21,309 nucleotides of DNA from a virus: the IMG/VR virus record IMGVR_UViG_3300024346_007322, positions 1 to 21,309 of that record; one strand, 5' to 3'. Under the pieces are notes generated by a model, which ran no database searches, had not been told where the DNA came from, and saw only the letters and a program-made list of their open reading frames with translations. The translations under genes and the position numbers were made by a program. Position 1 is the first letter of the stretch; the number at the start of each line of letters is the position of its first letter. Shown here piece after piece: positions 1-9,800 of the stretch.

Positions 1-584
1 TAATTGAATCTGACAAATGGAAGGGTGTCGAGAATCTGTGGGCGGGTAGGAAGGGCATCAGCCGTGACGGGAGAGGGAGTGATCCGATTGGGAAGTTGCT
101 GCCCATGGAGACACCATATTTGGTTTCGGATGATTTCACGTATGGCGATATTCATTCGTATAAGGATACTGATTTGGTTGTCATTGATGCGGAGTACCGT
201 AAGCCTTGGGCGGGTATCAGGGTCTCGGTGGCAGGAAAGCGCCGTGTTACTGATACGGAGACTTGGGTTGATTGTGGTGTTTGGGAGCTAGACAAGGAAC
301 ATCAGGATTTCTCTGCCATACCGGGTAAGGCACTACGCTATAAGTTCGAGTTGGTTAGTGCACTCCCCACTGCTAATGGCAGTTTATTACCGAATGGTGG
401 GCAACGATTAGATGGGATAAAGGTTGACTGCTACGATGGTAGTGTTATACTAGACGGCAGCAGGCACCTCCAAGTTAGCGATAGTTACACGGCTCAGAAT
501 CAGACTGATAAGTGGTTCGCTGAGCTTTACGCTTGGGGTGAGAGAGTTAACTTACCAGAAAGATTAGTCGGCCCAGACAAATGA
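1..584 (+). CDS. Unknown phage protein, 3' part (truncated by window edge)
   Basis: The reading frame is open from the first full codon (base 3) to a TGA at 582-584 and has no convincing start inside the window, so the gene begins upstream. About 193 residues are visible. The in-frame TTG at 96 could be called as a start, but the translated sequence before it looks equally coding (Trp, Asp, Arg and Gly rich), so I prefer a truncated gene. The visible part is soluble and probably beta-rich (runs such as DLVVIDAEY and GIRVSVAGKRRV), with no signal peptide or membrane segment. I do not recognise the family. Its stop overlaps the next ATG as ATGA, so it is translationally coupled to the GNAT-like gene and belongs to the structural block. 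A head-tail or tail protein is a positional guess only. Confidence 0.7.
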   Translation, partial: IESDKWKGVENLWAGRKGISRDGRGSDPIGKLLPMETPYLVSDDFTYGDIHSYKDTDLVVIDAEYRKPWAGIRVSVAGKRRVTDTETWVDCGVWELDKEHQDFSAIPGKALRYKFELVSALPTANGSLLPNGGQRLDGIKVDCYDGSVILDGSRHLQVSDSYTAQNQTDKWFAELYAWGERVNLPERLVGPDK

Positions 585-1039
585 TAAAGATCACACAGAT
601 TGAAACGCTCAAAGATTTGGACAAGGTTATGCCTTTGTTCCTTGAGGGGTATCATGCCATGAACAAACGGTATAGAGCGTTTGATTGTGATGTCGCTGGG
701 TTTATCAAGACTCTGGTAGGGATACTTGGCAGCCAACCGGACAATGGGATCTTAGTTGCTTACAGCGATGATGTGCCTGTTGGCTATGGTGCGGCTATGG
801 AGGATACTCCACCGTATTGTGACAAGCGGCAGTTGTTGCTCTGGGCACTATATGCGCAGCCAGCTTATAGTAAGTTGGTGAGCAAGGCTTTGTTTGACGA
901 AGCTGCGGTGATGGCTAAGAGACAAGGGTATAGCAGCCTGTCTTGTTTTAATGGTCGGCTCACTGGTTCGTCGTTTAGCTTCTTCGAGCGGGTGCTGGGA
1001 ATGCGCAGACGGCGGATGGAATTTCAAAAAATACTTTAA
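581..1039 (+). CDS. GNAT-like acetyltransferase-fold protein in the virion block
   Basis: 152 residues. The layout fits a GCN5-related N-acetyltransferase fold: an N-terminal strand and helix (MIKITQIETLKDLDKVMPLF), a central strand GILVAYSDDVPVGYGAAM, then the beta4-alpha3 unit RQLLLWALYAQP followed by a long helix, and a C-terminal FFERVLGMRRRRMEFQKIL typical of the last strands of GNAT proteins. The classical acetyl-CoA loop (Q/RxxGxG/A) is not clear, so activity is doubtful. T7-like podoviruses carry a similarly sized GNAT-like protein (gp13 type, a virion assembly factor) just before the internal core genes; the position here matches, but equivalence is inference. The start overlaps the previous stop as ATGA, and GACAA rather than a Shine-Dalgarno sequence precedes it. 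Confidence 0.6.
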   Translation: MIKITQIETLKDLDKVMPLFLEGYHAMNKRYRAFDCDVAGFIKTLVGILGSQPDNGILVAYSDDVPVGYGAAMEDTPPYCDKRQLLLWALYAQPAYSKLVSKALFDEAAVMAKRQGYSSLSCFNGRLTGSSFSFFERVLGMRRRRMEFQKIL

Positions 1040-1045
1040 AATCAT

Positions 1046-2116
1046 ATGAGCGCAGGTGGATCATCAGGAAGCAGCGATAGCAGGTTCGAGCGGAAGGGCA
1101 CAGCTCTTACGAGTAATTTTCGCGAGCTAACGCCAGAGCATACAGGGTTGTTTCAGACAGCTCTGGATGCTACTCGGCCGAGTACGGCAAATGCTAGCGT
1201 CGATCAGATGTTGGCTGGTCGGGTCAACAGCCAGCCGGGTGATCGTCCGTATGCACCTGAACTTTGCAATGTCATTCGCAGTAGCTTGCCTAATGTCCAG
1301 GCTCCAGGTCAGGGGATGTTGCAGAACACCATTGATCAGAATCCGTATAGCGAGTCGTATGCGAACAATACCTTTAATCGGTATGCGCAGGATGTGCAGA
1401 CTGGTATGAGCCAAGCTCGCAGTGGCCCACAGATGACGAGGGGTGGTACTGCGGCTCAAGGATTTGCACAGGCTCAGGTGAACAATGATCTTGGGTTGAA
1501 TAGACAGCAAGTTGTACAAGATCAGCAGAACCGGGGTATTGCACAAGGACAGCAAGCTGCTGGATTGTTGAGCAATAACAGGCACACAATGAATGCGGAT
1601 GCTATCTCTGGTGCGGGTCAAGGGCAGAGCGGATACTACAGCTTCTTGCAGAATATGCTGGGTAATGCTGGGCTTGCTAGCGAGCGTACGAAAGCGTTCA
1701 GCGACATTGTGCCGAGCTACACAACTCTGGGGTCCAAGAATATTGGAACTGAGTCGAATGACTTGTATGGCCGTGGTAGCCAGACTTCGTCCAGCTTTGG
1801 TGCTAGCATGAACCTGTGCTGCTTCATCTTTATGGAGGCTTACAATGGTGAGCTTCCGAAACACGTCAGAGAATGCCGCGACGAGTTCGCGCCGGAGAAT
1901 TCTGAGCGACGTGTTGGATATATCAGAATGAGCAGGTGGTTGGTTCCTGCCATGCGTGTTAGTGGCTTTGTACGTAAGCTTACTAATCATCTGCTCATTC
2001 AACCTCTTACTCGCTGGGGAGCTCACCACAAAGGTGTTCGGGCTGGTTCGCCAAAACTGGTCGACTCCCTAGCGAAACAATTTTGGTTTAAGTTCTGGGA
2101 ATTAACAGGTAAATAA
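1046..2116 (+). CDS. Putative internal virion/ejection protein with conserved Cys-Cys C-terminal domain
   Basis: 356 residues in two halves. Residues 1 to about 250 are low complexity, rich in Ser, Gly, Asn and Gln (GSSGSSDSRF, then many QAQ, QQV and QGQQAAG segments), probably disordered or helical. From about residue 255 a compact domain begins with LCCFIFMEAYNGELP and continues with HVRECRDEF, RRVGYIRMSRWLVP and MRVSGFVRKLTNHLL. It is rich in Cys, Arg and Trp and resembles a C-terminal domain I associate with phage structural-region proteins, but I cannot name it. The gene follows the GNAT-like gene by 6 nt and precedes the next by 1 nt. An A-rich leader (CAAAAAATACTTTAAAATC) takes the place of a Shine-Dalgarno site. 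Function as an internal core or ejection protein is inferred from position and composition. Confidence 0.65.
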   Translation: MSAGGSSGSSDSRFERKGTALTSNFRELTPEHTGLFQTALDATRPSTANASVDQMLAGRVNSQPGDRPYAPELCNVIRSSLPNVQAPGQGMLQNTIDQNPYSESYANNTFNRYAQDVQTGMSQARSGPQMTRGGTAAQGFAQAQVNNDLGLNRQQVVQDQQNRGIAQGQQAAGLLSNNRHTMNADAISGAGQGQSGYYSFLQNMLGNAGLASERTKAFSDIVPSYTTLGSKNIGTESNDLYGRGSQTSSSFGASMNLCCFIFMEAYNGELPKHVRECRDEFAPENSERRVGYIRMSRWLVPAMRVSGFVRKLTNHLLIQPLTRWGAHHKGVRAGSPKLVDSLAKQFWFKFWELTGK

Positions 2117-2117
2117 T

Positions 2118-2687
2118 ATGAGTTGGTTAAGTTTATTAAGTGGGTTAACTGGCCAAGGTGGTCAGAGCCAAGGCGGTGGCTTTGGTGCACAAGGCGCTGG
2201 TCAAGGTGTTGGTCAGGAAGCTGGCCAAATGGGTCAGGCAGCTATGGGCAACCTGATGGAGTTCATGGGTACTGGTATGGAGGGTATGCCCCCTAGCCTT
2301 AGTGCTCAGCTTGGTCAGCAACAGGAACAACAAATGGCTGCTCAGACACCAGAGCCTAGCTACGGTCAGTTCTACATGCCGGGAAGTTACGATGGTAATG
2401 TGCTACCACCGAGCGGTCCAGCGCCACAGATACCAGACTTCTTGGCACAGTCCCAGCAGGTTGGGTCACAGGGCTTGCCGCCGCTTGACGGACTTGGTCA
2501 GGGGCAGATGCAGCAACCACAGGGTATGCAGCAACCCCAGCAGGGTCAACAGGGTCAATCTGGCTTCGGTGGTCTGTTTAACATGACAGGCACGGGCGAA
2601 GACCCTAATATCTTTCTCAGACTGGCCGAAGGTTATAACCGCGGCGGTCTCATGGGCTCACTCGGCATGGGTCTCACACGCATGTAA
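2118..2687 (+). CDS. Gly/Gln-rich low-complexity probable virion protein
   Basis: 189 residues dominated by Gly, Gln, Met and Pro, with no Lys, His or Cys. After a short hydrophobic start (MSWLSLLSGLTG) come tracts such as GQSQGGGFGAQGAGQG, GQQQEQQMAAQ and QMQQPQGMQQPQQGQQGQ, ending in a more ordered tail (EDPNIFLRLAEGYNRGG then LMGSLGMGL). No catalytic motif can be seen. Such proteins are poorly conserved and often sit among the internal virion genes of podoviruses. It starts 1 nt after the previous stop and ends 3 nt before the next ATG, so it is certainly part of the same transcript. Coding is supported by the tight packing and the lack of stops in a frame with phage-like composition; function is not known. 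Confidence 0.6.
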   Translation: MSWLSLLSGLTGQGGQSQGGGFGAQGAGQGVGQEAGQMGQAAMGNLMEFMGTGMEGMPPSLSAQLGQQQEQQMAAQTPEPSYGQFYMPGSYDGNVLPPSGPAPQIPDFLAQSQQVGSQGLPPLDGLGQGQMQQPQGMQQPQQGQQGQSGFGGLFNMTGTGEDPNIFLRLAEGYNRGGLMGSLGMGLTRM

Positions 2688-2690
2688 CAA

Positions 2691-3812
2691 ATGGAAAACA
2701 TACCAATGATCTCTCCTTATCAAGCACAAGGCCCACAGGGTAATCTTCTGGGGTCCATTATGGACTTCATCGGCCAGCGCACAGCTCAACAGCTTGAGCG
2801 CGGCACACGGCAACAGTTGAATGGTCAGCTGGGGTATGGCGAGAATGTCGACCCATTTAGTATGCAGAAGTTCCAAGGTGAGGGACAGCGGCAGAACATC
2901 TTGGGTCAGGAGAACATGCGAGCCAACGAGAACCAAGGGTGGATGCGGGGTGACCGCGCTGCTATTGGTCAGATGGCTGGTGCGCTGGGCGGCATTGATG
3001 CGGTCAGTGGGAATCCGCTTTATGCTGCGATACAGCAAGGGGCGACTAACCCAGCTGTGGCTCAGGCTTTGCTCGGTCAGCTGTTTGGTGACAAGAGTCA
3101 ACAGACTGCGTATGATAATGCCATGGGTCTGGGTGCGCAGAACAATGCTTACAACGGGGCTAATGATGCGGCACAACACCAGTATCGGATGGACGAGATC
3201 GGTGCTTCTAATTCAGGTCAAACTAGAGCTGGTTCTATCCTCGAACAAACACAGAAAACCGTCCAAGACGCCTTTGCCCACAAAGCGGCTACGGATTCAC
3301 CAGAGTGGCCAGGCGGAGACCGGCTTAAAATACAACAAGCCGAGCTAATGGGACTCCTGCCTAATGGAAGACCAGCTGAAGTAGTGCTTGCCGAAATGGC
3401 TGCCGATGCGGAGTACAATAAGCCGGGTGGCCGTAGGGATAAGGCTAAGAAAGCGGCCGATGACAGAGCAAGTGGTCGATTCACTCCTGGTAATGAATCG
3501 GGTGACATGGCTAACGAGTTCTCACCAGAACAGAATCAGGAACTTAGTCAGCTCAGGTTAAACAACGCTTTTAATCCTAAAGACTTTTCTCCCGCACAAA
3601 TTGTTGAAGAAATTGTGAGACAAACGAAAGGGACTGGTCAGGGTTACCACACAAAAAACGCTCAGATGGTCTACCCAGAGCTTTACGAAAAAGCTCTTAC
3701 AGCTTATGAGCAACAGCAAAAAGTTAAAAACTATCAAGACGAACTGAACAAGACTAAAGACCCTGTGATGTTCTACATTAACAAGTTCCTTGAAACCACA
3801 CTACCCCAATGA
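2691..3812 (+). CDS. Probable internal virion protein, Gln/Asn-rich N-terminus and charged C-terminus
   Basis: 373 residues. The first 200 or so are rich in Gln, Gly, Asn and Ala (for example FIGQRTAQQLERGTRQQLNG and LGAQNNAYNGANDAAQHQ), resembling the two preceding proteins; the rest is more charged and predicted helical (ALTAYEQQQKVKNYQDELNK). No enzymatic motif or membrane segment is visible. AACAA stands directly before the ATG. The stop TGA overlaps the ATG of the giant gene as ATGA, so the two are translationally coupled, consistent with products needed together in the virion. Equivalence to a T7 gp15-type core protein is possible from position but not shown. Confidence 0.6.
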   Translation: MENIPMISPYQAQGPQGNLLGSIMDFIGQRTAQQLERGTRQQLNGQLGYGENVDPFSMQKFQGEGQRQNILGQENMRANENQGWMRGDRAAIGQMAGALGGIDAVSGNPLYAAIQQGATNPAVAQALLGQLFGDKSQQTAYDNAMGLGAQNNAYNGANDAAQHQYRMDEIGASNSGQTRAGSILEQTQKTVQDAFAHKAATDSPEWPGGDRLKIQQAELMGLLPNGRPAEVVLAEMAADAEYNKPGGRRDKAKKAADDRASGRFTPGNESGDMANEFSPEQNQELSQLRLNNAFNPKDFSPAQIVEEIVRQTKGTGQGYHTKNAQMVYPELYEKALTAYEQQQKVKNYQDELNKTKDPVMFYINKFLETTLPQ

Positions 3813-6800
3813 GTTCATTCACATTCGACCAAATCAAACAGCAGCACGAACGTGCTAAGGCAGCAGGAAGCCCTTTAGGTGATTACGACCTAAAGGGCTT
3901 TGCCAGTTACATGCAGCAGGGGGATGACCAAAATGATTGGTCACAAGGGCAGCTTCCGGACAACATGGTGTCTAGCGTCAGCCGGACTATTGACAAGGGC
4001 TTCGAAGCTACGGGTTTACCTACGCTAACAGGCAATCTTGGTGGTGGCTTGGGCAGTTTCGTCGACTCCATGAGGGGTAGCGATGACCGGAAGTATGAGG
4101 GAATTGGCCGGGACGTCGGTCGGGACATTCCTCGTATGGCCGCAGGTGCTGGTCTTGCTATTGGTGGTACCTTGGCTGCTCCAGTTACTGGTGGTGGGTC
4201 GTTGTCGGCCTATGCACCGGCTGCCGGACTGCTTGGCTTGGGTGCGGCTGATGCTGGTATCAAGGCATACAGTGATTCGGGAAGCGTTGGCTCTGGTTTG
4301 TTCAGTGCTGCTACCGTTGGTCTGTCGCCGGGGATCAGCGCCATTGGTTCTAAACTGGGCGGAGCCACACTCGCAAGGGTAGCGCCAGGATTGGCAGCTA
4401 ACCCAGTGGCGAAGTTTGTCGCCTCCGAGATTGGACAGGAATCAGCCTTCTTCGGTGTGGGGTCAGCGCAGACTCTAGCCGAGGGCGGCAACCCTTTGGC
4501 ACCAGAGAATCTCTTCGGTGAGGTTGTTGGTAACCTAGCTTTCGCACCGCTTACGGTTACTGAAGGCGTCCGTGCAGCACGGCGCAGGCCTGCTAGCGTA
4601 CCGCTCGCACCGCTCCCACCAGAGCAGTTGGCTATCAAGCTAGCTGATACTGGTGTAGCTTCTGGCACACCGTTTGACGTTCCGGTGAACGATGAGGGTA
4701 GGTTGTTCCAGTTCCTGATTGGTCAGGCCGATAGCGCAACTGTCGATCAGTTCAAGTCAGGCAATGTCCAGTCGGCTCTGAAGCTAACTGGCCTGATCGA
4801 CCCAGATCTAGCTAATGCCATTGAAATTAGTAACAAGCGTTACAAAGGTCGTGAGATGGTTGATGAGCTTTCGAACTTCTCGATCAAGGATAAGCTTGAG
4901 GGTGGGTTTGAAGAGCGCAAGGCAGCACTCACCAGAAGGGCAGCTAAGCTCCTGGAAGTGCCGGGTGTTGAGCTAACCGAAATGGTACAGCGCATCACAG
5001 CTCTTAACGCTTTCGAGAGGCAGTTTAAGGAAGGTAAGCCTAAGAAGCAGAACCAAATGACACCGCTTGGGTTCCAAACCCCAGCCAGTCTCAAGGATTC
5101 GTATGCCGACATCACAGCCAGAAAGCCCTTCGAGCCGTTGGCGTTCCAAGGCCTGGACTCCCGTCAGGCTAATATGAAGCCTTTGTCGTTTGAGACTCCG
5201 GGTGACGTTTCACAGAACCGCCGTAATGTGGCTGAGAGCTTGACCTTCAAACCGTTGGAGTTTGAGCAAGCACCGACTGGCCCGAAAGGTTTCCCGAGGC
5301 GTCCAGCTAGTGTCAAGGGTAAGGTTAATCCTAATGCACTCCAAGAGCGGATGAGTAGGCCAGAGTACAGCAGGCTTGACGCCGATGAAGCACCATTGAA
5401 TAGCGAGATCTTACGGTTCACCAAGGGAACGATCAACCAGTCCGGTGGGTTGGTGACTCGTCTCGGTAGTACCGATATCGCAAGGAACGGAACGGTTAAT
5501 ACTGGCCGTTTCCTGAAAGCTACCCAGATGCCGAAAGAGGTGTTCGAGCTGACGAAGCAGGTTTATCCAGAGGCTTTCGATGGAGATACTGTCAATGTGC
5601 ATAAGCTGCAAGAGTTGGAGAAGACTCGGCCAATGTTTGAGACGCATGTTTATGGGCAGGGGGGAGTTGTCGGAGAAGCCAAAATTACTCAAGATCGAAT
5701 GATTGGTGAGTTAGATCGTCTTGGTATTCACACTGAACTAGCCGAGAACGGAATAGAGATTAACCGTTTCCGAGATCGAGATGGAAATGACGTCGACCAA
5801 GACTCCGACGGTTTGTCACCAGAGGTTGTTCGCCTCATGGATGATGTTATTGCTCACGGGTATAAGGCGGACGATACTTTTGGTAATGGCCCTCGTGCAA
5901 CCTCTTACTACAACCAAATCTCCCCGTTTGACACGACGAAGTATCCGGTGGTGCGGATTGATGTGACGGTGCCAATGAAGGGAGAAATTCCTGACCCCGG
6001 AACGGGTTACATGGGTGGACCACGTGTGGCTGAACACGCTCTAGCTAGACAAAGAGCTGGTGAACTCTGGCGCCAAGACAACCTCCACGAAAATCTTCCG
6101 AATACTCTCGGCTGGGCGATGGTTCAGTTTGTCCCGCATCCGAAGACTGGGGAGACTGTGATGTTTGTTGCGGAACAACAGAGTAGGTGGGGGCAAGATG
6201 TGGCCTCGGCAAAGAAAACGCTAAAAGCTGATAAACAAGCAAGCCCAGAATGGCATAAACTTGTTCGTGAAAGTGACCACCCCCTCCTCGACCACCAGCA
6301 CAAGCTAGTCCTCAAAGCCGCGATGGAAGAAGCACGGAAACGTGGGGTTACTAAGATGGTGGTGAGCGATGGAGAGAGTGCGATGATGACGGAGAGGCAT
6401 GATACTGCCTCTGTCATGGACAGTCCGCTACCCTTTAACGAGGGTATTGGCCGTGACATGATTCGTCACGGTATTATCGACGAGGAGCAAGTTGACTATG
6501 CTCGTCGAACTGGTCAGTTCGATTTCGACTCTACCCCAGAAGAAGTGCAACTGATCGCACGTATAGCCAAGGACAATGGTGTCGAATGGACAGGCGTTCA
6601 GCAACCCTCCCAAGCCGGTGGTATGCGCCAGCACTATGACAAGCTCCTCCAGTCCGCTGCTGAGAAGATGACTCGGAGTAAAGGGGAAGATGTGGATATG
6701 GGGGTGCATAAGAATGCAAAACCGGAAGGAGAACTTAATAGAGAAGAAACGACTTTCATGTTTCGTGATGAAGCCGAAGCACATGTGGCGAATTTCGGAG

Positions 6801-9800
6801 GCACTATCGTAGACAGCGCTGGTGGTTGGGCAGTCAAAAACACACAACCTGCTGGCTCCCCGGTCTTCCGCAACCCCGACGGCACTCCCAAAGCCACCGC
6901 CACCGGTAAGATGTACTCCATCGCTCCCGACATCGTCCACAACGTCCGCTACTCCAGACTGCTGGATGAAAACGGCGAAGTGACTTCCGATAGCTTCACC
7001 GCCCAGTTTGAAGAGAACCTGCTCCGCGACGGTGACCCCGATCGCGCAATGGCTCGTCTCGACCTTCAGCTTCGTGCTGCTCTCAAAGGTAAGATGAAGC
7101 GAGCCAACCCTGAAACCTTCCAGCAAGGTGCATCTGAGCGACTCTCCCAGGCCTTCGATGAAATGGGTATCGACCCAGTCGCAAAGGTCGAATATCTCAC
7201 AGCCGTCCAAGAAGTCATCAAGCGCATGGACGTTCCCGACATCGCACGGTTCCGTACCACCGACGAGATGGTCAAGAACGGCTTCATGACACCAGAAGAA
7301 GCAGCTGGTTCCTACGGTGCTTACTTCGAAGCCATCGAGCACATCACAGTCAATCCGAGTAACTTCCAAGCCTCCAAGGAACTGGGAGCCTTCCACGCTG
7401 TCAAAACCTTAGGCCACGAAGCCTTCCACACCCTAAACGCTCTCCTCGACCGTAAGGCAGCCCTGGGCATTGACGACTACCGGATCAAGCACCTCCAACA
7501 AGCACGTGACTTCGCAAACAACGCCACCCGTGCGGAACGCGAAGACATGATCCTCGCTTACCAATCCGCCCTAGTCCCACCAGCCGAACGTGCTCGTGAC
7601 CTTATGATGGATAACCGCTTCGGTGCAACCGCCCGATACGCAGCTTCCTCTGGTGAAGAGTTCATGACAGAGGTCGCAGCAATGCTAAGCCTCTCGCTAG
7701 CACGCCCACGCACCATCGGTGACAACATCAAGGAAGCCCTCCGCTGGGCACCTCAACCAATCCAAGACTTCGCCAACGTCTTCTTCCGCACCTTCGACGA
7801 AATCAAGTCCCTCGTCGCTCGCGGTTCGGAAGCCCTTGGCATGAAGCCTAGTCGGATTCAAGAATTGAACCAGTTCAATGATAGCTTGCGTGCGATGTTG
7901 GAACCAGATCCAGTTGTGGTACAGGCGAAGAAAGATGTGCAGGCAGCGATGGAACCGTTCCGGGTGTTGGGACATGAGAAGAGTCTGTTCGATGCACAGT
8001 GGAGTAAGGTGGATAGTCCGGCAGTTAACGAAGCTGTGACTGAGATGCGCAAGGCTAACTTGTTCGAGCGCAGGTTTGGTACACTTCAGCAGCTGGTCAA
8101 CACCATGAGGTACAAGGAAGCCATTCCTGAAGGTGCTCGGGTGATTGACACACTGACAACTCTTGGCGCAGACATTAAGAAGGCAGAGAACGCCATGCGG
8201 TCGCACTTGCTCGTCAAGGGTGATGGTGGACTGTTGAGCGAGCTGTCCAATACGAAGGATGCTAAGCTGACACCGAAGCAGATCGAGCTGAAGTCTAACT
8301 TTGGTAGGGTCGATGCGTCGATGCCGAATCGGGTTGCGATCAGTGAGATGTATCTGACAATGAACAAGCTGGTGGCTGAGACACCGGATAACATTGACTT
8401 TAACCATCCTGAGTTACAGAAGAGTTTGGAAGGCATGGCCGACGCTGATAAGGCTGCTATCAAAGCGGTGTTCGAAGCGCAGATCGAAAGCAACAAGAAT
8501 GCGGCTGGTATGCTGAAGAGTAGCTTCTTGGATCGTACGATCTTGGACGTGGCGCGGATCTACAAGGGCGCAGGTCTGAAGCAAGATGATGCCATGCAGA
8601 CCGCTCGGGTGCTCATGAATAGCCTGTTCCAGGGTAGGATGGCACCGAAAGAGCTGAACGGAATTCTCGGTACTGATAATGCTGTGAACTTCTGGAATAC
8701 GGTACAGCCAGCGTATCAGGATTTGGTTGGTAACTTGGACCGCCCACATGCTTCCGAGCTTCGGACTGGTAGGTGGAGGGTATCCTTTGAGACTGCTGAT
8801 GGGACTAGCGGTAAGGTTGGTGCAAACACCAAACAAGAGCTGGAAGCTGTCAAGCGGGAGATCACCAAGCGCGGTCATAGGGTTAAGGATACGGTTGACA
8901 ACCAGAACAAGGAGTTCAGTGAGTTCGACGCTATTCCAACAGCTATGGCTGAGAGTATGCTCCGGCTTGAGAAGGCCAGATTCGACAGCGCATTGGACAA
9001 CCTCGATCCTGCGGTGGCTGAACAACTGCGGTCGACATACACACTGGGTCAAGGCATCGGTGAAGAGATCAACCAGCGGAAGCAGTTCATGGCTGAGCGG
9101 ACCTTCGCGCCAGGTCGTGAGTTCATTGACATGTATGCGAACCAAGGTGCATATCTGGAAGTGGTCGCTGCCAGTGTGACCAAGAAGATGGCACGGAACC
9201 AGATTGCTTGGGAGATGGAGTCGCCGAATTGGGATAAGGATCCAGGTCTGCGGAAAGAGGTTGAAACCTTCGCACATGATTTGCTCACTACCCGTAACAG
9301 CTCACAGCTGACGAACAACATCAAGAAGGGTGCGTTGTTTACCACCATGGGCGCTAATGTCTCTGGTGCGCTGATTGACTCCTCGCAGGCCCTCATGGTT
9401 GGTGCCTTCAAAGTCGCTGAGACCTTAGGCGTTGCCGGTGGTTTCAAGGCGGTCGCGGCTGGATACAAGGAAGCATTCAACCCCAAGAACGTGGAGTTTC
9501 AAGAGATCCTCACACGTGCCTTCAATGATGGGCACTTGCAGACTGGTGCTACTCTAGATTCTATCTTCCACATTGATGATGCCGCAGGGTACAATGTTTC
9601 TAAAGTTGGCGACCGTCGGAACCTTGCTTCCTTCCAAGATAACCTATTGGATAGGGAGTTCGTTGCCGGTAAGGTGTTCGACCAGATCAAGGAGTATGGT
9701 GGGAAGGTGTTCAATGGTGCAATGATTCCGACGAAGGCTTCCGGACAGCTGAACAACAAGGTCATGCTGTATGCTGGAATGGTCGAAGGTAAAGCACTTG

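Noticed and set aside
1127-2029. 300-codon open frame on the - strand opposite the putative ejection protein
   Set aside because: It lies fully opposite a better-supported, tightly packed + strand gene, has no leader and no recognisable domain; the Gln/Asn-rich codons of the sense gene avoid stops on the other strand.
6428-7396. 322-codon open frame on the - strand inside the giant gene
   Set aside because: It falls where the sense gene shifts towards C-ending codons, which removes stops from the antisense frame. The sense frame carries the recognisable domain.
7864-7879. Perfect palindrome ATTGAAC-CA-GTTCAAT considered as a fourth operator copy
   Set aside because: The arms are in the opposite order and spacing from the three real copies, and the CGACT flank is missing.
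7697-9277. Two further long antisense frames (7697-8407 and 8414-9277)
   Set aside because: Same explanation; no start context and no domain recognised, and the sense protein continues without a break.
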